Below, piece by piece: positions 1 to 6,961 of a stretch of DNA of 7,934 nucleotides. The position numbers and the translations under genes are program-made. The stretch is from Gallionellaceae bacterium. GTDB taxonomy: Bacteria; Pseudomonadota; Gammaproteobacteria; Burkholderiales; Gallionellaceae. Where the stretch lies: the NCBI GenBank assembly GCA_030690855.1, contig JAUYFR010000068.1:1-7934 (forward strand), written 5' to 3'. How positions within the stretch are numbered: position 1 is the stretch's first letter; each line of letters opens with the position of its first letter. The notes beneath the pieces are model-generated. The model was not told the DNA's origin, ran no database searches, and saw nothing but the letters and a program-made list of their open reading frames with translations.

Positions 1-443
1 TTATCCATTTCGTTCTGGATCGCGTCTGTCGAGGTTTGGCTAAAAATCGCAATTTGATTCAATTTTAGCGCTGCAATTGCTGCCTGATGATCAGCCTCTT
101 TTACGCCATACAGTGCAACGAGAGCCGCCAAACGATCTCCCTGACCTTGTGCAATTTCCGTTGCCAATTGCGGCTTGTTAAATTCGATAAAGCTGGCAAT
201 GCGTCCACGCAGAGAAGCCCCTGCCGGACAGTTCACCAAACCGAAGGTCATAGAAACGGTGTTGAATGTGGTCGTATTCGTTGTCATCGCAAACAGGCTA
301 TAGAGCAATCCAGTCGATCCATCAAAAATCATGGTACCTACACCGCAACCAACTGAGCTTTGAGTTGCCCCTGCCTGGGCATTCCCTGTGGCCGCCACGG
401 TTAAAGACAGTGCTAATGCAACACTGGATAATATTTTTTTCAT
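1..443 (-). CDS. Secreted DUF3015-family protein (3' end off the left edge)
   Basis: Partial gene: 147 codons are visible from the ATG at 443 and the frame is open to the window edge. The start is supported by a GGGGG-type ribosome binding site five bases upstream. Residues 1-24 form a Sec signal peptide: MKK, a hydrophobic stretch, then a likely cleavage after AQA. The mature part has the DUF3015 layout as I recall it: a GCGVGTMIF segment (Cys33), a Thr/Asn-rich stretch around 54-59, a second cysteine (Cys72), then a helical part with N-K-P-Q-L and the segment EIAQGQGDRLAALVALYGV (96-114), whose GQG(D/E)xLxxLxxLxG pattern is typical of the family. The two cysteines could form a periplasmic disulfide. 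Function is unknown; a periplasmic or cell-surface location is inferred. It lies 87 bases after the small membrane protein on the same strand. I see no convincing promoter or terminator in that AT-rich gap, so it may be read from the peptidase transcript. Confidence 0.85.
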   Translation of the reverse strand, partial: MKKILSSVALALSLTVAATGNAQAGATQSSVGCGVGTMIFDGSTGLLYSLFAMTTNTTTFNTVSMTFGLVNCPAGASLRGRIASFIEFNKPQLATEIAQGQGDRLAALVALYGVKEADHQAAIAALKLNQIAIFSQTSTDAIQNEMD

Positions 444-530
444 CGTTACCCCCTTAAGTTAAAAATCACAGATGACTGCTAGCCGAAATTTATCACAAAT
501 AAAATAATTTCAAATTCGAGAATAGCGAGC

Positions 531-683
531 TTACATATAGTCTATTTGGGTTAATAAAACCCACGCAGCAACGGCTGAGACACTCAAAGAAATTAACAGA
601 ATAATCAATAAAATCAATGCATAAAGCCACTTTGGCAAAAAATCAGGTCTCAACTGCCATAACTGTAAGAATAGTTTTTTCAT
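531..683 (-). CDS. Small single-pass membrane protein, 50 residues
   Basis: A short gene, easily missed by length cut-offs, running from an ATG at 683 to a TAA at 531. Its ATG overlaps the TGA stop of the upstream aminopeptidase as ATGA. An AAGG ribosome binding site lies seven bases before the ATG, inside the last codons of the peptidase. The protein starts [20 protein letters not shown], giving a basic, aromatic-rich cytoplasmic end. It then has one hydrophobic segment at about residues 20-44 (Ala, Leu, Ile, Val, Ser), and ends TQIDYM. The hydrophobic part has no clear signal-peptidase site, so an anchored inner-membrane protein with the N terminus inside is the simplest reading. A lone uncleaved signal peptide is an alternative. 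I do not recognise a family. The context suggests co-translation with the peptidase, but no function can be assigned. Evidence for a real gene is the start/stop overlap, the ribosome binding site and the coherent membrane segment. Confidence 0.65.
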   Translation of the reverse strand: MKKLFLQLWQLRPDFLPKWLYALILLIILLISLSVSAVAAWVLLTQIDYM

Positions 684-2143
684 TTCACTACCTTGGTTTC
701 AACAACGCTGCTCTGCAACATCGCCACACCCCACGCCACGCCGAAGCCATTCACGTCGCTTGCTACCGCACCAAGCCCACCTTCACAGCGACTGGCTGAT
801 AAATCAACATGTATCCACGGCGTGTCATGCTCAACGAAACGCTTTAAGAAGCGAGTCGCCAAAATGTGGTCTGCCTCGCCATCCAAGGTACATTGTTTGA
901 TGTCGGCAATTTTAGAATCGAGTGCGGGTTCGTAATCTTCGTCTTGCGGAAACACACACACGCGTTCGCCGCTTTGCTTGCCCGCACGCACCGCACGATG
1001 CGCCAATTCAGAGTTGGTTGCGAATACGCCGCTATAACGCGCACCCAGTGCCACCGCCATACTGCCGGTAAGCGTGGCAAAGTCGATTAGCAAATTAGGT
1101 TTGGCGCGCGAGGCGAGCGTTAGCGTGTCTGCCAGCACCATGCGTCCTTCAGCATCGGTGTGAACAATTTCAATTGTCGTTCCGTTCAGTGCGGTCACCA
1201 CATCGTTTTGTTTGTAGGCTTTAGGGCCAATATGGTTTTGCGCTAAGGCTAGCCAGCAGTCAATATTTACTGGCAATTTGCTTTGCGTTGCCGCCAGCAA
1301 AATACCGAGTGCAACGGCAGAGCCATTCATGTCTTCGTGCATGTTGTTCATATAGCGTGCAGGCTTTAGATTATGCCCACCGGTATCAAAACAAATGCCC
1401 TTACCCACCAGCGCAATCGTCTGCTTTGCTTTCGGATGCTTGTAACTCAAATGAACAATGGCAGCATCTTCATCTGCGCTGCCTTGCGCCACCGCAACAA
1501 AAGCGCCGGCGCCTATCTTGCGCAGTTTTTTCAGATCAAACTCCTCGTGCTTCCAACCCTGCTCTTTAGCTAGCTTACTAATGCGCCCACGATAGGCTGC
1601 GGGCGTTAAGGTATTAGGTGGCAACACCGTTAATTCGCGGCAAAGTATATTGCCTTCAGCCTGTGCTTTAAGCTCATCAAAATTTCCACTGTAGCCAAAC
1701 AGCTCTATTTTCTTCAGCGGCTTTCTCTCATCATTTTTCTTCTGCACAGGCAACAAAGTAGCATTTACCCACGACCCGTAAACCGCTAGTTCAGCAGCGC
1801 GTTTGCGTTGCGCCTCATCACCCAAGGCCACGATGCCGATCTGCTTCGGCTGCTCTTCCAAAAGCACCTGCAAAGCTTTGCGCACTTGCACTTGTTGCGC
1901 GAAAGTTTCTTTCTCAAAATCAATCATCGCCCACACTACCAGTGAGCCGTTATCAGTGACTGCGCTAACCGCAGATTTCGCGAACTCGTCGATCTTCATC
2001 TCACGGCGCTTCAACACGGAAGCAAGCAATGGCGCGTAAGGAAAGTCTTTAGATAACGCCTTGGCTTTAGGCAGCAATACCAACAGATGTGTGGCGTTTA
2101 ACGTTTTCGGCAGAAGAAGAGAAGTCTGGAGTTGTGCTAGCAT
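680..2143 (-). CDS. Leucyl aminopeptidase family protein (peptidase M17)
   Basis: Cytosolic dizinc/dimanganese exopeptidase that removes N-terminal residues from peptides. With the start at 2143 the protein has 487 residues, close to the usual 480-500. The frame is open 19 codons further upstream, but that extension would run into thyA, whereas the ATG at 2143 has a GAGGA ribosome binding site five bases before it. An N-terminal domain (about 1-150) precedes the catalytic domain. The catalytic motifs are complete: [10 protein letters not shown] with Lys248 and Asp253, Lys260 in NLKP, Asp271 in HEDMNG, and HTDAEGR with Asp330, Glu332 and Arg334, followed by DFATLTGS (354-361). The spacing matches that of the E. 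coli PepA ligands. The segment between the first two motifs ([21 protein letters not shown]) differs from classical PepA (FDSGGISIKP), so this belongs to a side branch and need not be the organism's main pepA. It is divergent from thyA and overlaps the small membrane protein gene downstream. Confidence 0.93.
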   Translation of the reverse strand: MLAQLQTSLLLPKTLNATHLLVLLPKAKALSKDFPYAPLLASVLKRREMKIDEFAKSAVSAVTDNGSLVVWAMIDFEKETFAQQVQVRKALQVLLEEQPKQIGIVALGDEAQRKRAAELAVYGSWVNATLLPVQKKNDERKPLKKIELFGYSGNFDELKAQAEGNILCRELTVLPPNTLTPAAYRGRISKLAKEQGWKHEEFDLKKLRKIGAGAFVAVAQGSADEDAAIVHLSYKHPKAKQTIALVGKGICFDTGGHNLKPARYMNNMHEDMNGSAVALGILLAATQSKLPVNIDCWLALAQNHIGPKAYKQNDVVTALNGTTIEIVHTDAEGRMVLADTLTLASRAKPNLLIDFATLTGSMAVALGARYSGVFATNSELAHRAVRAGKQSGERVCVFPQDEDYEPALDSKIADIKQCTLDGEADHILATRFLKRFVEHDTPWIHVDLSASRCEGGLGAVASDVNGFGVAWGVAMLQSSVVETKVVK

Positions 2144-2147
2144 TGCG

Positions 2148-2152
2148 TCCTC
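2148..2152 (-). promoter_or_regulatory. Ribosome binding site fixing the aminopeptidase start
   Basis: Read on the minus strand this is GAGGA, five bases before the ATG at 2143. It decides for this start over an in-frame ATG at 2200, which would place the peptidase start inside the thyA coding sequence. Confidence 0.7.
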
Positions 2153-2174
2153 AAATAAGTCATTTAACACCTCG

Positions 2175-2180
2175 ATTATA
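2175..2180 (-). promoter_or_regulatory. Candidate -10 element of the aminopeptidase promoter
   Basis: Minus-strand TATAAT, a perfect sigma-70 -10 hexamer, about 30 bases before the peptidase ATG, which leaves room for a transcription start near 2168 and a leader of about 25 bases. The -35 position falls in the first codons of thyA and matches TTGACA poorly, so the promoter may be weak or activator-dependent. Confidence 0.45.
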
Positions 2181-2192
2181 CGGGCATTCACC

Positions 2193-2987
2193 ATGCGCAA
2201 TTACCTAGACTTAATGCAACATGTGCTTAACAACGGCACAACCAAATCTGATCGTACTGGCACAGGCACAACCAGCGTATTTGGCTATCAAATGCGCTTT
2301 GATCTTGCCAAAGGCTTCCCTCTTGTTACCACCAAAAAATGTCATTTGCGTTCGATCATTCATGAGCTGTTATGGTTTTTGCAGGGCGAAACCAATATCA
2401 AATACCTCAAAGAAAACGGCGTGAGCATTTGGGATGAGTGGGCAGATGAAAACGGCAACTTAGGCCCAGTGTACGGCAAACAATGGCGCTCTTGGGCAGC
2501 GATTGATGGCCGCGTCGTCGATCAAATTAAAATTGCCATCGATCAAATTAAAAACAATCCTGATTCGCGCCGCATTATCGTTTCAGCTTGGAACGTAGGG
2601 GAACTCGACCAGATGGCGCTGGCACCGTGCCACGCGTTTTTTCAGTTTTATGTGGCTGATGGCAAACTCTCCTGTCAGTTGTACCAACGCAGTGCCGACA
2701 TTTTTCTCGGTGTGCCATTCAATATCGCCAGCTATGCGCTACTCACCATGATGATGGCGCAAGTGTGCGGATTGAAAGCCGGTGACTTCGTTCATACTTT
2801 TGGTGATGCACATCTTTATTCCAACCACATGGAACAAACAGCATTGCAACTGTCACGTGAGCCTCGCGCACTTCCAACCATGAAAATCAATTCTGAGGTA
2901 AAAGATATTTTTAGCTTTAAGTTTGAAGATTTCACGCTTGAAGGCTACGACCCTCACCCAGCAATTAAGGCGCCCGTTGCAATATGA
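2193..2987 (+). CDS. thyA: Thymidylate synthase
   Basis: Converts dUMP and 5,10-methylene-tetrahydrofolate into dTMP and dihydrofolate in the cytosol. From the ATG at 2193 the protein has 264 residues, exactly the E. coli ThyA length, and key residues fall at the same numbers. These are Arg21, Trp80, Tyr94, Arg126-Arg127, the nucleophile Cys146 in [10 protein letters not shown], Arg166, Ser167, Asp169, Asn177 in [10 protein letters not shown], and His207/Tyr209 in DAHLYSNH. The C terminus IKAPVAI is the usual one that closes the active site. An open frame continues upstream to 2061, but that stretch is antisense to the aminopeptidase and has no homology; MRNYLDLMQ is the family start. No convincing Shine-Dalgarno sequence precedes the ATG. 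The stop overlaps the folA start (ATGA at 2984-2987), so the two are probably translated together. Confidence 0.98.
   Translation: MRNYLDLMQHVLNNGTTKSDRTGTGTTSVFGYQMRFDLAKGFPLVTTKKCHLRSIIHELLWFLQGETNIKYLKENGVSIWDEWADENGNLGPVYGKQWRSWAAIDGRVVDQIKIAIDQIKNNPDSRRIIVSAWNVGELDQMALAPCHAFFQFYVADGKLSCQLYQRSADIFLGVPFNIASYALLTMMMAQVCGLKAGDFVHTFGDAHLYSNHMEQTALQLSREPRALPTMKINSEVKDIFSFKFEDFTLEGYDPHPAIKAPVAI
2518..2553 (+). repeat. Short direct repeat inside thyA (two 15-base copies, 21-base period)
   Basis: TCGATCAAATTAAAA occurs at 2518-2532 and again at 2539-2553. The period is seven codons, so the frame is kept and DQIK is encoded twice in a surface helix. E. coli ThyA has a related but diverged repeat in the same helix (DQI then NQLK, as I recall), so this may be codon-level coincidence on an old heptad rather than a recent duplication. 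Confidence 0.6.
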
Positions 2988-3484
2988 GCCTCTCTCTCAT
3001 TGTCGCAATGGCAAAAAATCGCTCCATCGGCATCAACAACACGCTACCGTGGCGCTGCCCTGAAGATCTTAAGCATTTCAAAGCGCTAACGATGGGGCAT
3101 CACATGATTATGGGGCGCAAGACCTTTGACTCGATTGGAAAACCACTGCCTGGACGCACAACGGTGATTGTCACGCGAAATACAAAGTTGAAGGTTGAAA
3201 GTTGCCTTGTCGCTCATTCACTCGAACAAGCAATTGCTGCATGCACAGTCGATAACGAAATTTTCATAGTGGGTGGTGCTGATCTTTATACCCAAGCATT
3301 ACCGCTGGTTGATAAACTTTACATCACAGAAATTCAGCAAGACGTGGAAGGCGATGCGCACTTTCCCGCGTTCGACAAAAGCCAGTGGCAGCTAGTTTCT
3401 AAAGAGGTTCGCTCACAAGAAATACCGCAGCCGCTGGAGTATCACTTTACGAGCTATAAACGCATTCATCCGCAAACGCCTTAG
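2984..3484 (+). CDS. folA: Dihydrofolate reductase
   Basis: NADPH-dependent reduction of dihydrofolate to tetrahydrofolate, which recycles the product of the thymidylate synthase encoded just upstream. It has 166 residues, the normal chromosomal type (about 160-170). Visible family motifs are [13 protein letters not shown] (3-15), [12 protein letters not shown] (21-32) with Pro22-Trp23 and the catalytic acid Asp28 (E. coli Asp27), [16 protein letters not shown] (43-58) with the folate-binding Arg58 (E. coli Arg57), VIVTRN (61-66), the nucleotide-binding FIVGGADLY (94-102), and YITEI (113-117) with Thr115. The start overlaps the thyA stop by ATGA. The nearest AAGG is too far upstream (about 15 bases) to serve as a ribosome binding site, so initiation probably depends on ribosomes finishing thyA. 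Nothing suggests a trimethoprim-resistant plasmid type. Confidence 0.97.
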   Translation: MSLSLIVAMAKNRSIGINNTLPWRCPEDLKHFKALTMGHHMIMGRKTFDSIGKPLPGRTTVIVTRNTKLKVESCLVAHSLEQAIAACTVDNEIFIVGGADLYTQALPLVDKLYITEIQQDVEGDAHFPAFDKSQWQLVSKEVRSQEIPQPLEYHFTSYKRIHPQTP

Positions 3485-3492
3485 CAGAATTC

Positions 3493-3497
3493 AGGAG
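3493..3497 (+). promoter_or_regulatory. Ribosome binding site of the adhesin-E-like gene
   Basis: AGGAG six bases before the ATG at 3504. It shows that, unlike folA, the third gene of the block can recruit ribosomes on its own. Confidence 0.7.
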
Positions 3498-3503
3498 TAA
3501 GCC

Positions 3504-3962
3504 ATGCGTCCAATTTTATTTTCTGTACTGCTTTGCCTTTTCAGCAATAGCGCGAGCGCAGAGTGGATTCGTATCGGTGTGCGTTTTTATAACGGCACGG
3601 AATTTAGCGACGATATAAGCGACAACAGTATTGAAGCGCACGAAAGCTTAACGGCCTTTACCGTGTATGCGAACTTCTCCACCATGCGCAAAAGTTGGCC
3701 CAAAATAAAAGTATGGAGTTTGACCAATTTATCCAAGACCATGAAAGTGACTGAGCACCCCTATCTCTCAATAAAATCGCACGATGAGTTTGATTGCAAC
3801 GAGCGCACTTCACGCTCTCTTTCTTACACCTACTTTACTGAGCTAATGGGTAAGGGTGAGGTCGTGATTCGAGGCACTAGAGCAACGGACTGGTATCCGA
3901 TTGAGCCAAACTCTATCACCGAGATTGTTTTTAAAACTGCCTGCAAAAAAGTACGGTTTTAA
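3504..3962 (+). CDS. Secreted surface-adhesin-E-like protein
   Basis: A 152-residue exported protein starting 19 bases after folA. Residues 1-19 are a short signal peptide (MRPILFSVLLCLFSNSASA), cleaved before Glu20-Trp21. The mature part fits the surface-adhesin protein E fold (Pfam Adhesin_E) as I recall it. It has an initial W-x-x-x-G strand, a threonine- and valine-rich strand (about 50-57), a KVWSLTNL strand (69-76) where the family has vWvL(T/S)xY, and SHDEFDCNERTSRSLSYTYF (92-111), the typical (Y/F)DCxxRxxRxLSxxYF core. MGKGEVV, a DWYPIEPNSITE segment (129-140) matching the usual W-x-P-I-x-P-x-S-x-x-E, and a closing Cys147 follow. Cys98 and Cys147 probably form the conserved disulfide. 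The cysteine at residue 11 is in the signal peptide and lacks a following lipobox context, so a lipoprotein is unlikely. The periplasmic or surface role is unknown; members are named after Haemophilus protein E, but most have no tested adhesion role. Confidence 0.75.
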   Translation: MRPILFSVLLCLFSNSASAEWIRIGVRFYNGTEFSDDISDNSIEAHESLTAFTVYANFSTMRKSWPKIKVWSLTNLSKTMKVTEHPYLSIKSHDEFDCNERTSRSLSYTYFTELMGKGEVVIRGTRATDWYPIEPNSITEIVFKTACKKVRF

Positions 3963-3988
3963 AAAAGCAGCGTTTAACGCTGCTTTTT
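3962..3988. terminator. Bidirectional intrinsic terminator
   Basis: Perfect 11-bp stem: AAAAAGCAGCG at 3962-3972 pairs with CGCTGCTTTTT at 3978-3988, with loop TTTAA. The GC core is flanked by A on the left and T on the right, so either strand yields a hairpin followed by a U-run. It begins at the last base of the adhesin-E-like stop codon and lies 17 bases past the stop of the convergent decarboxylase gene, so it can end both transcripts. Confidence 0.9.
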
Positions 3989-4005
3989 GGGGTGATGAGA
4001 AAAAT

Positions 4006-6252
4006 CTATTTCACGCAGTCAACGTAATAAACACGCTGCCCATCCACCTCACCTGCTACCAATCCATGAATATCGGTTTCAAATCCCGGGAATTTTTTGT
4101 TGAAGTCTCGGGCAAAACGCAAGTAATCAACAATCGTTTTATTGAAACGCTCACCCGGAATAAGCAGAGGAATGCCAGGTGGGTAAGGCGTGAGTAATAC
4201 TGCTGTCGCACGACCTTCCAAGTCATCAATATGCACACGATCAATCTCGCCATGTGCCATTTTTGCAAACGCGTCTGATGGCTTCATCGCTGGCACCATG
4301 TCCGACAAATACATTTCAGTGGTTAGACGAGCTACGTCGTTGGCTTTGTAAATTCCATGAATTTGGTCGCACAAATCACGCAGGCCAATTTTTTCGTAGC
4401 GTGGATTTTTTGCGATAAATTCAGGCAACACACGCCACAATGGCTGGTTCTGATCATAATCATCTTTGAACTGTTGTAACTCAGTCACCATCGTATTCCA
4501 ACGGCCTTTGGTAATGCCGATGGTGAACATAATAAAGAATGAATACAGCCCAGTTTTTTCAACCACCACGCCATGCTCAGCAAGATATTTAGTAACAATC
4601 GCCGCCGGAATTCCACTATCCGCAAAATCACCGTCCACATCTAATCCCGGGGTAATCACGGTAGCTTTGATCGGATCCAACATATTAAAATTCGGTGCCA
4701 ATTTACCGAAGCCATGCCAACGATCATCCGCGCTCAGCATCCAATCATCACGCGAGGCCATTCCCTCTTCTACAAGATAGTCAGGCCCCCATACTTTGAA
4801 CCACCAGTCGGCGCCAAACTCGGCATCGACCTTACGCATCGCCCGGCGAAAATCGAGTGCTTCAGCGATAGATTCCTCAACTAGCGCAGTGCCACCAGGA
4901 GGCTCCATCATCGCTGCGGCCACGTCACATGAAGCGATAATCGCGTATTGCGGCGAAGTTGAGGTATGCATCAAGTAGGCTTCATTGAAACAGTCACGAT
5001 CTAATTTATTCGCATCACTATCCTGCACCAAAATCTGCGATGCTTGTGACAAGCCCGCCAATAATTTATGGGTGGATTGCGTAGCGAAGATCATCGAATC
5101 TTTCGCACGTGGCCTATCGCGACCAATCGCGTGCATGTCTTTGTAGAAATCATGGAAGGTGGCGTGCGGCAACCACGCCTCGTCAAAATGCAAAGTGTCG
5201 ATCTTGCCGTCGAGCAACTGTTTCAATGTTTCCACGTTGTAGAGCACACCATCGTAAGTACTTTGCGTAATAGTCAACACACGTGGCTTGCGTGTTTTAT
5301 CTTTTATAAACGGGTTAGCATCGATCTTGCGCTGAATGGTTTCTGGTTGAAATTCGCTCAGCGGGATCGGCCCAATGATGCCAAAGTTATTTCTCGTCGG
5401 TGTCAGAAAAACAGGAACCGCACCCGTCATCATGATCGAGTGCAAAATAGATTTATGGCAGTTACGGTCCACCACCACGATGTCATCGGGTGCCACCGTA
5501 GAATGCCAAACAATCTTGTTAGAAGTTGAAGTGCCGTTGGTGACGAAGTAAAGATGGTCTGCACTAAAAATGCGCGCCGCATTGCGCTCCGAAGCGGCCA
5601 CTGGGCCTGTGTGATCGAGTAACTGTCCCAATTCATCCACCGCGTTGCACACGTCCGCACGCAACATATTTTCACCAAAAAACTGGTGGAACATCCGGCC
5701 CACTGGCGATTTCAAAAACGCTACGCCACCGGAATGGCCGGGGCAATGCCAAGAGTAAGAGCCATCTTGAGCATAATTCACTAGCGCACGAAAGAACGGA
5801 GGTGCCAACGAATCCATGTAGGATTTTGCTTCGCGAATAATATGGCGCGCGACAAACTCCGGCGTATCTTCGTGCATGTGAATGAAACCGTGCAACTCAC
5901 GCAAAATATCGTTTGGAATGTGACGTGAAGTGCGTGTTTCACCATAAAGATAAATTGGGATGTCCGCGTTTTTGTAGCGAATTTCTTCCACAAAAGCACG
6001 CAAGGTACGCAACGCAACTTCGGTATCCTCTTCGCTACCCGAACCGAATTCCTCATCATCAATCGACAGCACAAAAGCCGATGCACGACTTTGCTGTTGC
6101 GCAAATGAAGTAAGGTCGCCGTAGCTGGTCATACCTACGACTTCGATACCCTCTTTTTCAATGCCCTCAGCTAATGCACGAATGCCATGGCCACTGGCGT
6201 TTTCGGAACGAAAATCTTCGTCGATGATGATGATAGGGAAGTTAAATTTCAT
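4006..6252 (-). CDS. Orn/Lys/Arg decarboxylase, PLP-dependent (fold type I)
   Basis: Decarboxylates a basic amino acid to a polyamine or diamine (cadaverine, putrescine or agmatine), for polyamine supply or acid resistance. With the start at 6252 it has 748 residues, close to the Pseudomonas LdcA-type enzymes (about 750). The order is a flavodoxin-like wing domain (about 1-145, FPIIIIDEDF at the start), the PLP core from PPFFRALVNY (151) with SWHCPGHSGGVAF (167-179), GENMLRAD, LLDHTGP, TNGTSTSNKIVWH (238-250) and DRNCHKS (262-268), then HFDEAW (355-360) with the PLP-nitrogen aspartate Asp357, and STHKLLAGLSQAS (393-405) with the Schiff-base Lys396. The C-terminal domain carries PYPPGIPLLIPGER (689-702). 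Nothing is missing. I recall strong similarity to lysine decarboxylase LdcA of Pseudomonas, but lysine, ornithine and arginine activity cannot be separated by eye. The frame is open 39 codons upstream, into the endonuclease gene; an AGGAG at 6258-6262 and homology favour 6252. Confidence 0.96.
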   Translation of the reverse strand: MKFNFPIIIIDEDFRSENASGHGIRALAEGIEKEGIEVVGMTSYGDLTSFAQQQSRASAFVLSIDDEEFGSGSEEDTEVALRTLRAFVEEIRYKNADIPIYLYGETRTSRHIPNDILRELHGFIHMHEDTPEFVARHIIREAKSYMDSLAPPFFRALVNYAQDGSYSWHCPGHSGGVAFLKSPVGRMFHQFFGENMLRADVCNAVDELGQLLDHTGPVAASERNAARIFSADHLYFVTNGTSTSNKIVWHSTVAPDDIVVVDRNCHKSILHSIMMTGAVPVFLTPTRNNFGIIGPIPLSEFQPETIQRKIDANPFIKDKTRKPRVLTITQSTYDGVLYNVETLKQLLDGKIDTLHFDEAWLPHATFHDFYKDMHAIGRDRPRAKDSMIFATQSTHKLLAGLSQASQILVQDSDANKLDRDCFNEAYLMHTSTSPQYAIIASCDVAAAMMEPPGGTALVEESIAEALDFRRAMRKVDAEFGADWWFKVWGPDYLVEEGMASRDDWMLSADDRWHGFGKLAPNFNMLDPIKATVITPGLDVDGDFADSGIPAAIVTKYLAEHGVVVEKTGLYSFFIMFTIGITKGRWNTMVTELQQFKDDYDQNQPLWRVLPEFIAKNPRYEKIGLRDLCDQIHGIYKANDVARLTTEMYLSDMVPAMKPSDAFAKMAHGEIDRVHIDDLEGRATAVLLTPYPPGIPLLIPGERFNKTIVDYLRFARDFNKKFPGFETDIHGLVAGEVDGQRVYYVDCVK

Positions 6253-6257
6253 AGTGA

Positions 6258-6262
6258 CTCCT
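6258..6262 (-). promoter_or_regulatory. Ribosome binding site fixing the decarboxylase start
   Basis: Minus-strand AGGAG five bases before the ATG at 6252. It supports this start over an upstream in-frame ATG at 6369, which lies inside the endonuclease gene. Confidence 0.75.
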
Positions 6263-6298
6263 GACAGCGGGTAACGGGTTAAAAAGTGGGGACGAAGA

Positions 6299-6961
6299 TT
6301 ACAGCGATTGGCCGGTTTGTTCCTGATACTTTTTTTCAATACCCTTGAACCAATTCTTTCGCCAATCACCTCCGGCAGGTGAAGTGTCGAGGACTTTTTT
6401 CAATGCAAGCACGTAATCTTTTCTGGTCGCAAATGGGGGATACGACGTGCTCTGAGAATACCAAGTGGCGGGGCGAATATTGACCGCCTGATTTTGCTTC
6501 CATTGAATTTTGACGGCAGAGCGCTCGGAAGCGCAGGTAATTTCCCAAACTTTCTTCAGCCACACCTTCTTAATCACGATGCCACTTTGGCTGGGCGCAT
6601 ATTCGAATATCAAATACTGCGCATCCAGCCTGCGCGGCTCTTCGGATAGTGAACGGCAATATGCCATGAAATTGGCGATGTCAAAATTGGGAGATTTTTT
6701 AAAACACTTCACTTCAAGCAAGCCGTGATCGCCGTTGCTCTCATCAACAAAATAATCGGGGAATTCCTGCGAGTTATCGGGCACGGAAAAATTAATTTTA
6801 TGCTGTCTCATAAAGGAAGCCAGCCACTCCTGAATGATATTGCCAATCACGCTATTGTCTTGCACTAACGTTTTGATTCCATGCAATTCAAAATAGGTCG
6901 TGCCACTCGCGCCGACAATCCCCGACTCAATCAATTTGTCGTATAACTTTACCGCGCTCAT
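6299..6961 (-). CDS. Type II restriction endonuclease, NgoBV-like
   Basis: A 220-residue protein directly after a cytosine-C5 methyltransferase. The nuclease core is PD-(D/E)xK: Pro68-Asp69 in SQEFPDYFVD, then Glu83 and Lys85 in GLLEVKCF, the usual Mg-binding pair on adjacent strands; Glu45 in IIQEWL may be the upstream acidic residue. Further conserved-looking blocks are SPNFDIANFMAYCRSL (90-105), LDAQYLIFEY (112-121), IKKVWLKKVWEITC (130-143) and IQWKQNQAVNIRPATWY (152-168). I recall these from the NgoBV restriction endonuclease family (Pfam RE_NgoBV), whose named members cut GGNNCC; the specificity here is inferred, not shown. The start overlaps the methyltransferase stop as ATGA, with a GAGG ribosome binding site eight bases upstream. 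This order makes methylase before nuclease. No truncation or frameshift is seen, so the enzyme looks intact. Confidence 0.83.
   Translation of the reverse strand: MSAVKLYDKLIESGIVGASGTTYFELHGIKTLVQDNSVIGNIIQEWLASFMRQHKINFSVPDNSQEFPDYFVDESNGDHGLLEVKCFKKSPNFDIANFMAYCRSLSEEPRRLDAQYLIFEYAPSQSGIVIKKVWLKKVWEITCASERSAVKIQWKQNQAVNIRPATWYSQSTSYPPFATRKDYVLALKKVLDTSPAGGDWRKNWFKGIEKKYQEQTGQSL

Noticed and set aside
87..356. Open frame of 89 codons on the plus strand
   Set aside because: It is antisense to the DUF3015 gene, which has a signal peptide, ribosome binding site and family motifs.
484..519. Imperfect inverted repeat CGAAATTT / CAAATTCG as an operator before the DUF3015 gene
   Set aside because: The arms do not match fully, the loop is about 20 bases, and the whole stretch is AT-rich, so chance pairing is likely.
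444..530. Promoter for the DUF3015 gene
   Set aside because: Candidates such as TTGAAA or TTGTGA have no good -10 partner at normal spacing.
547..563. Hairpin TGGGTT-AATAA-AACCCA as a terminator
   Set aside because: It has only six base pairs, no following T-run on either strand, and lies inside the coding region of the small membrane protein.
2061..2192. N-terminal extension of thyA
   Set aside because: The open frame is antisense to the aminopeptidase, and the family start MRNYLDLMQ lies at 2193 with E. coli numbering then matching exactly.
3184..3205. Short GTTGAA / GTTGAAA repeats within folA
   Set aside because: Only six to seven bases in a coding region; no support for a functional or mobile repeat.
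5068..5529. Open frame of 153 codons on the plus strand
   Set aside because: It is antisense to the decarboxylase core, has no recognisable domain or ribosome binding site, and is explained by codon bias of the real gene.
6253..6369. 39-codon N-terminal extension of the decarboxylase
   Set aside because: It overlaps the endonuclease end, has no domain similarity, and a strong ribosome binding site marks the ATG at 6252.
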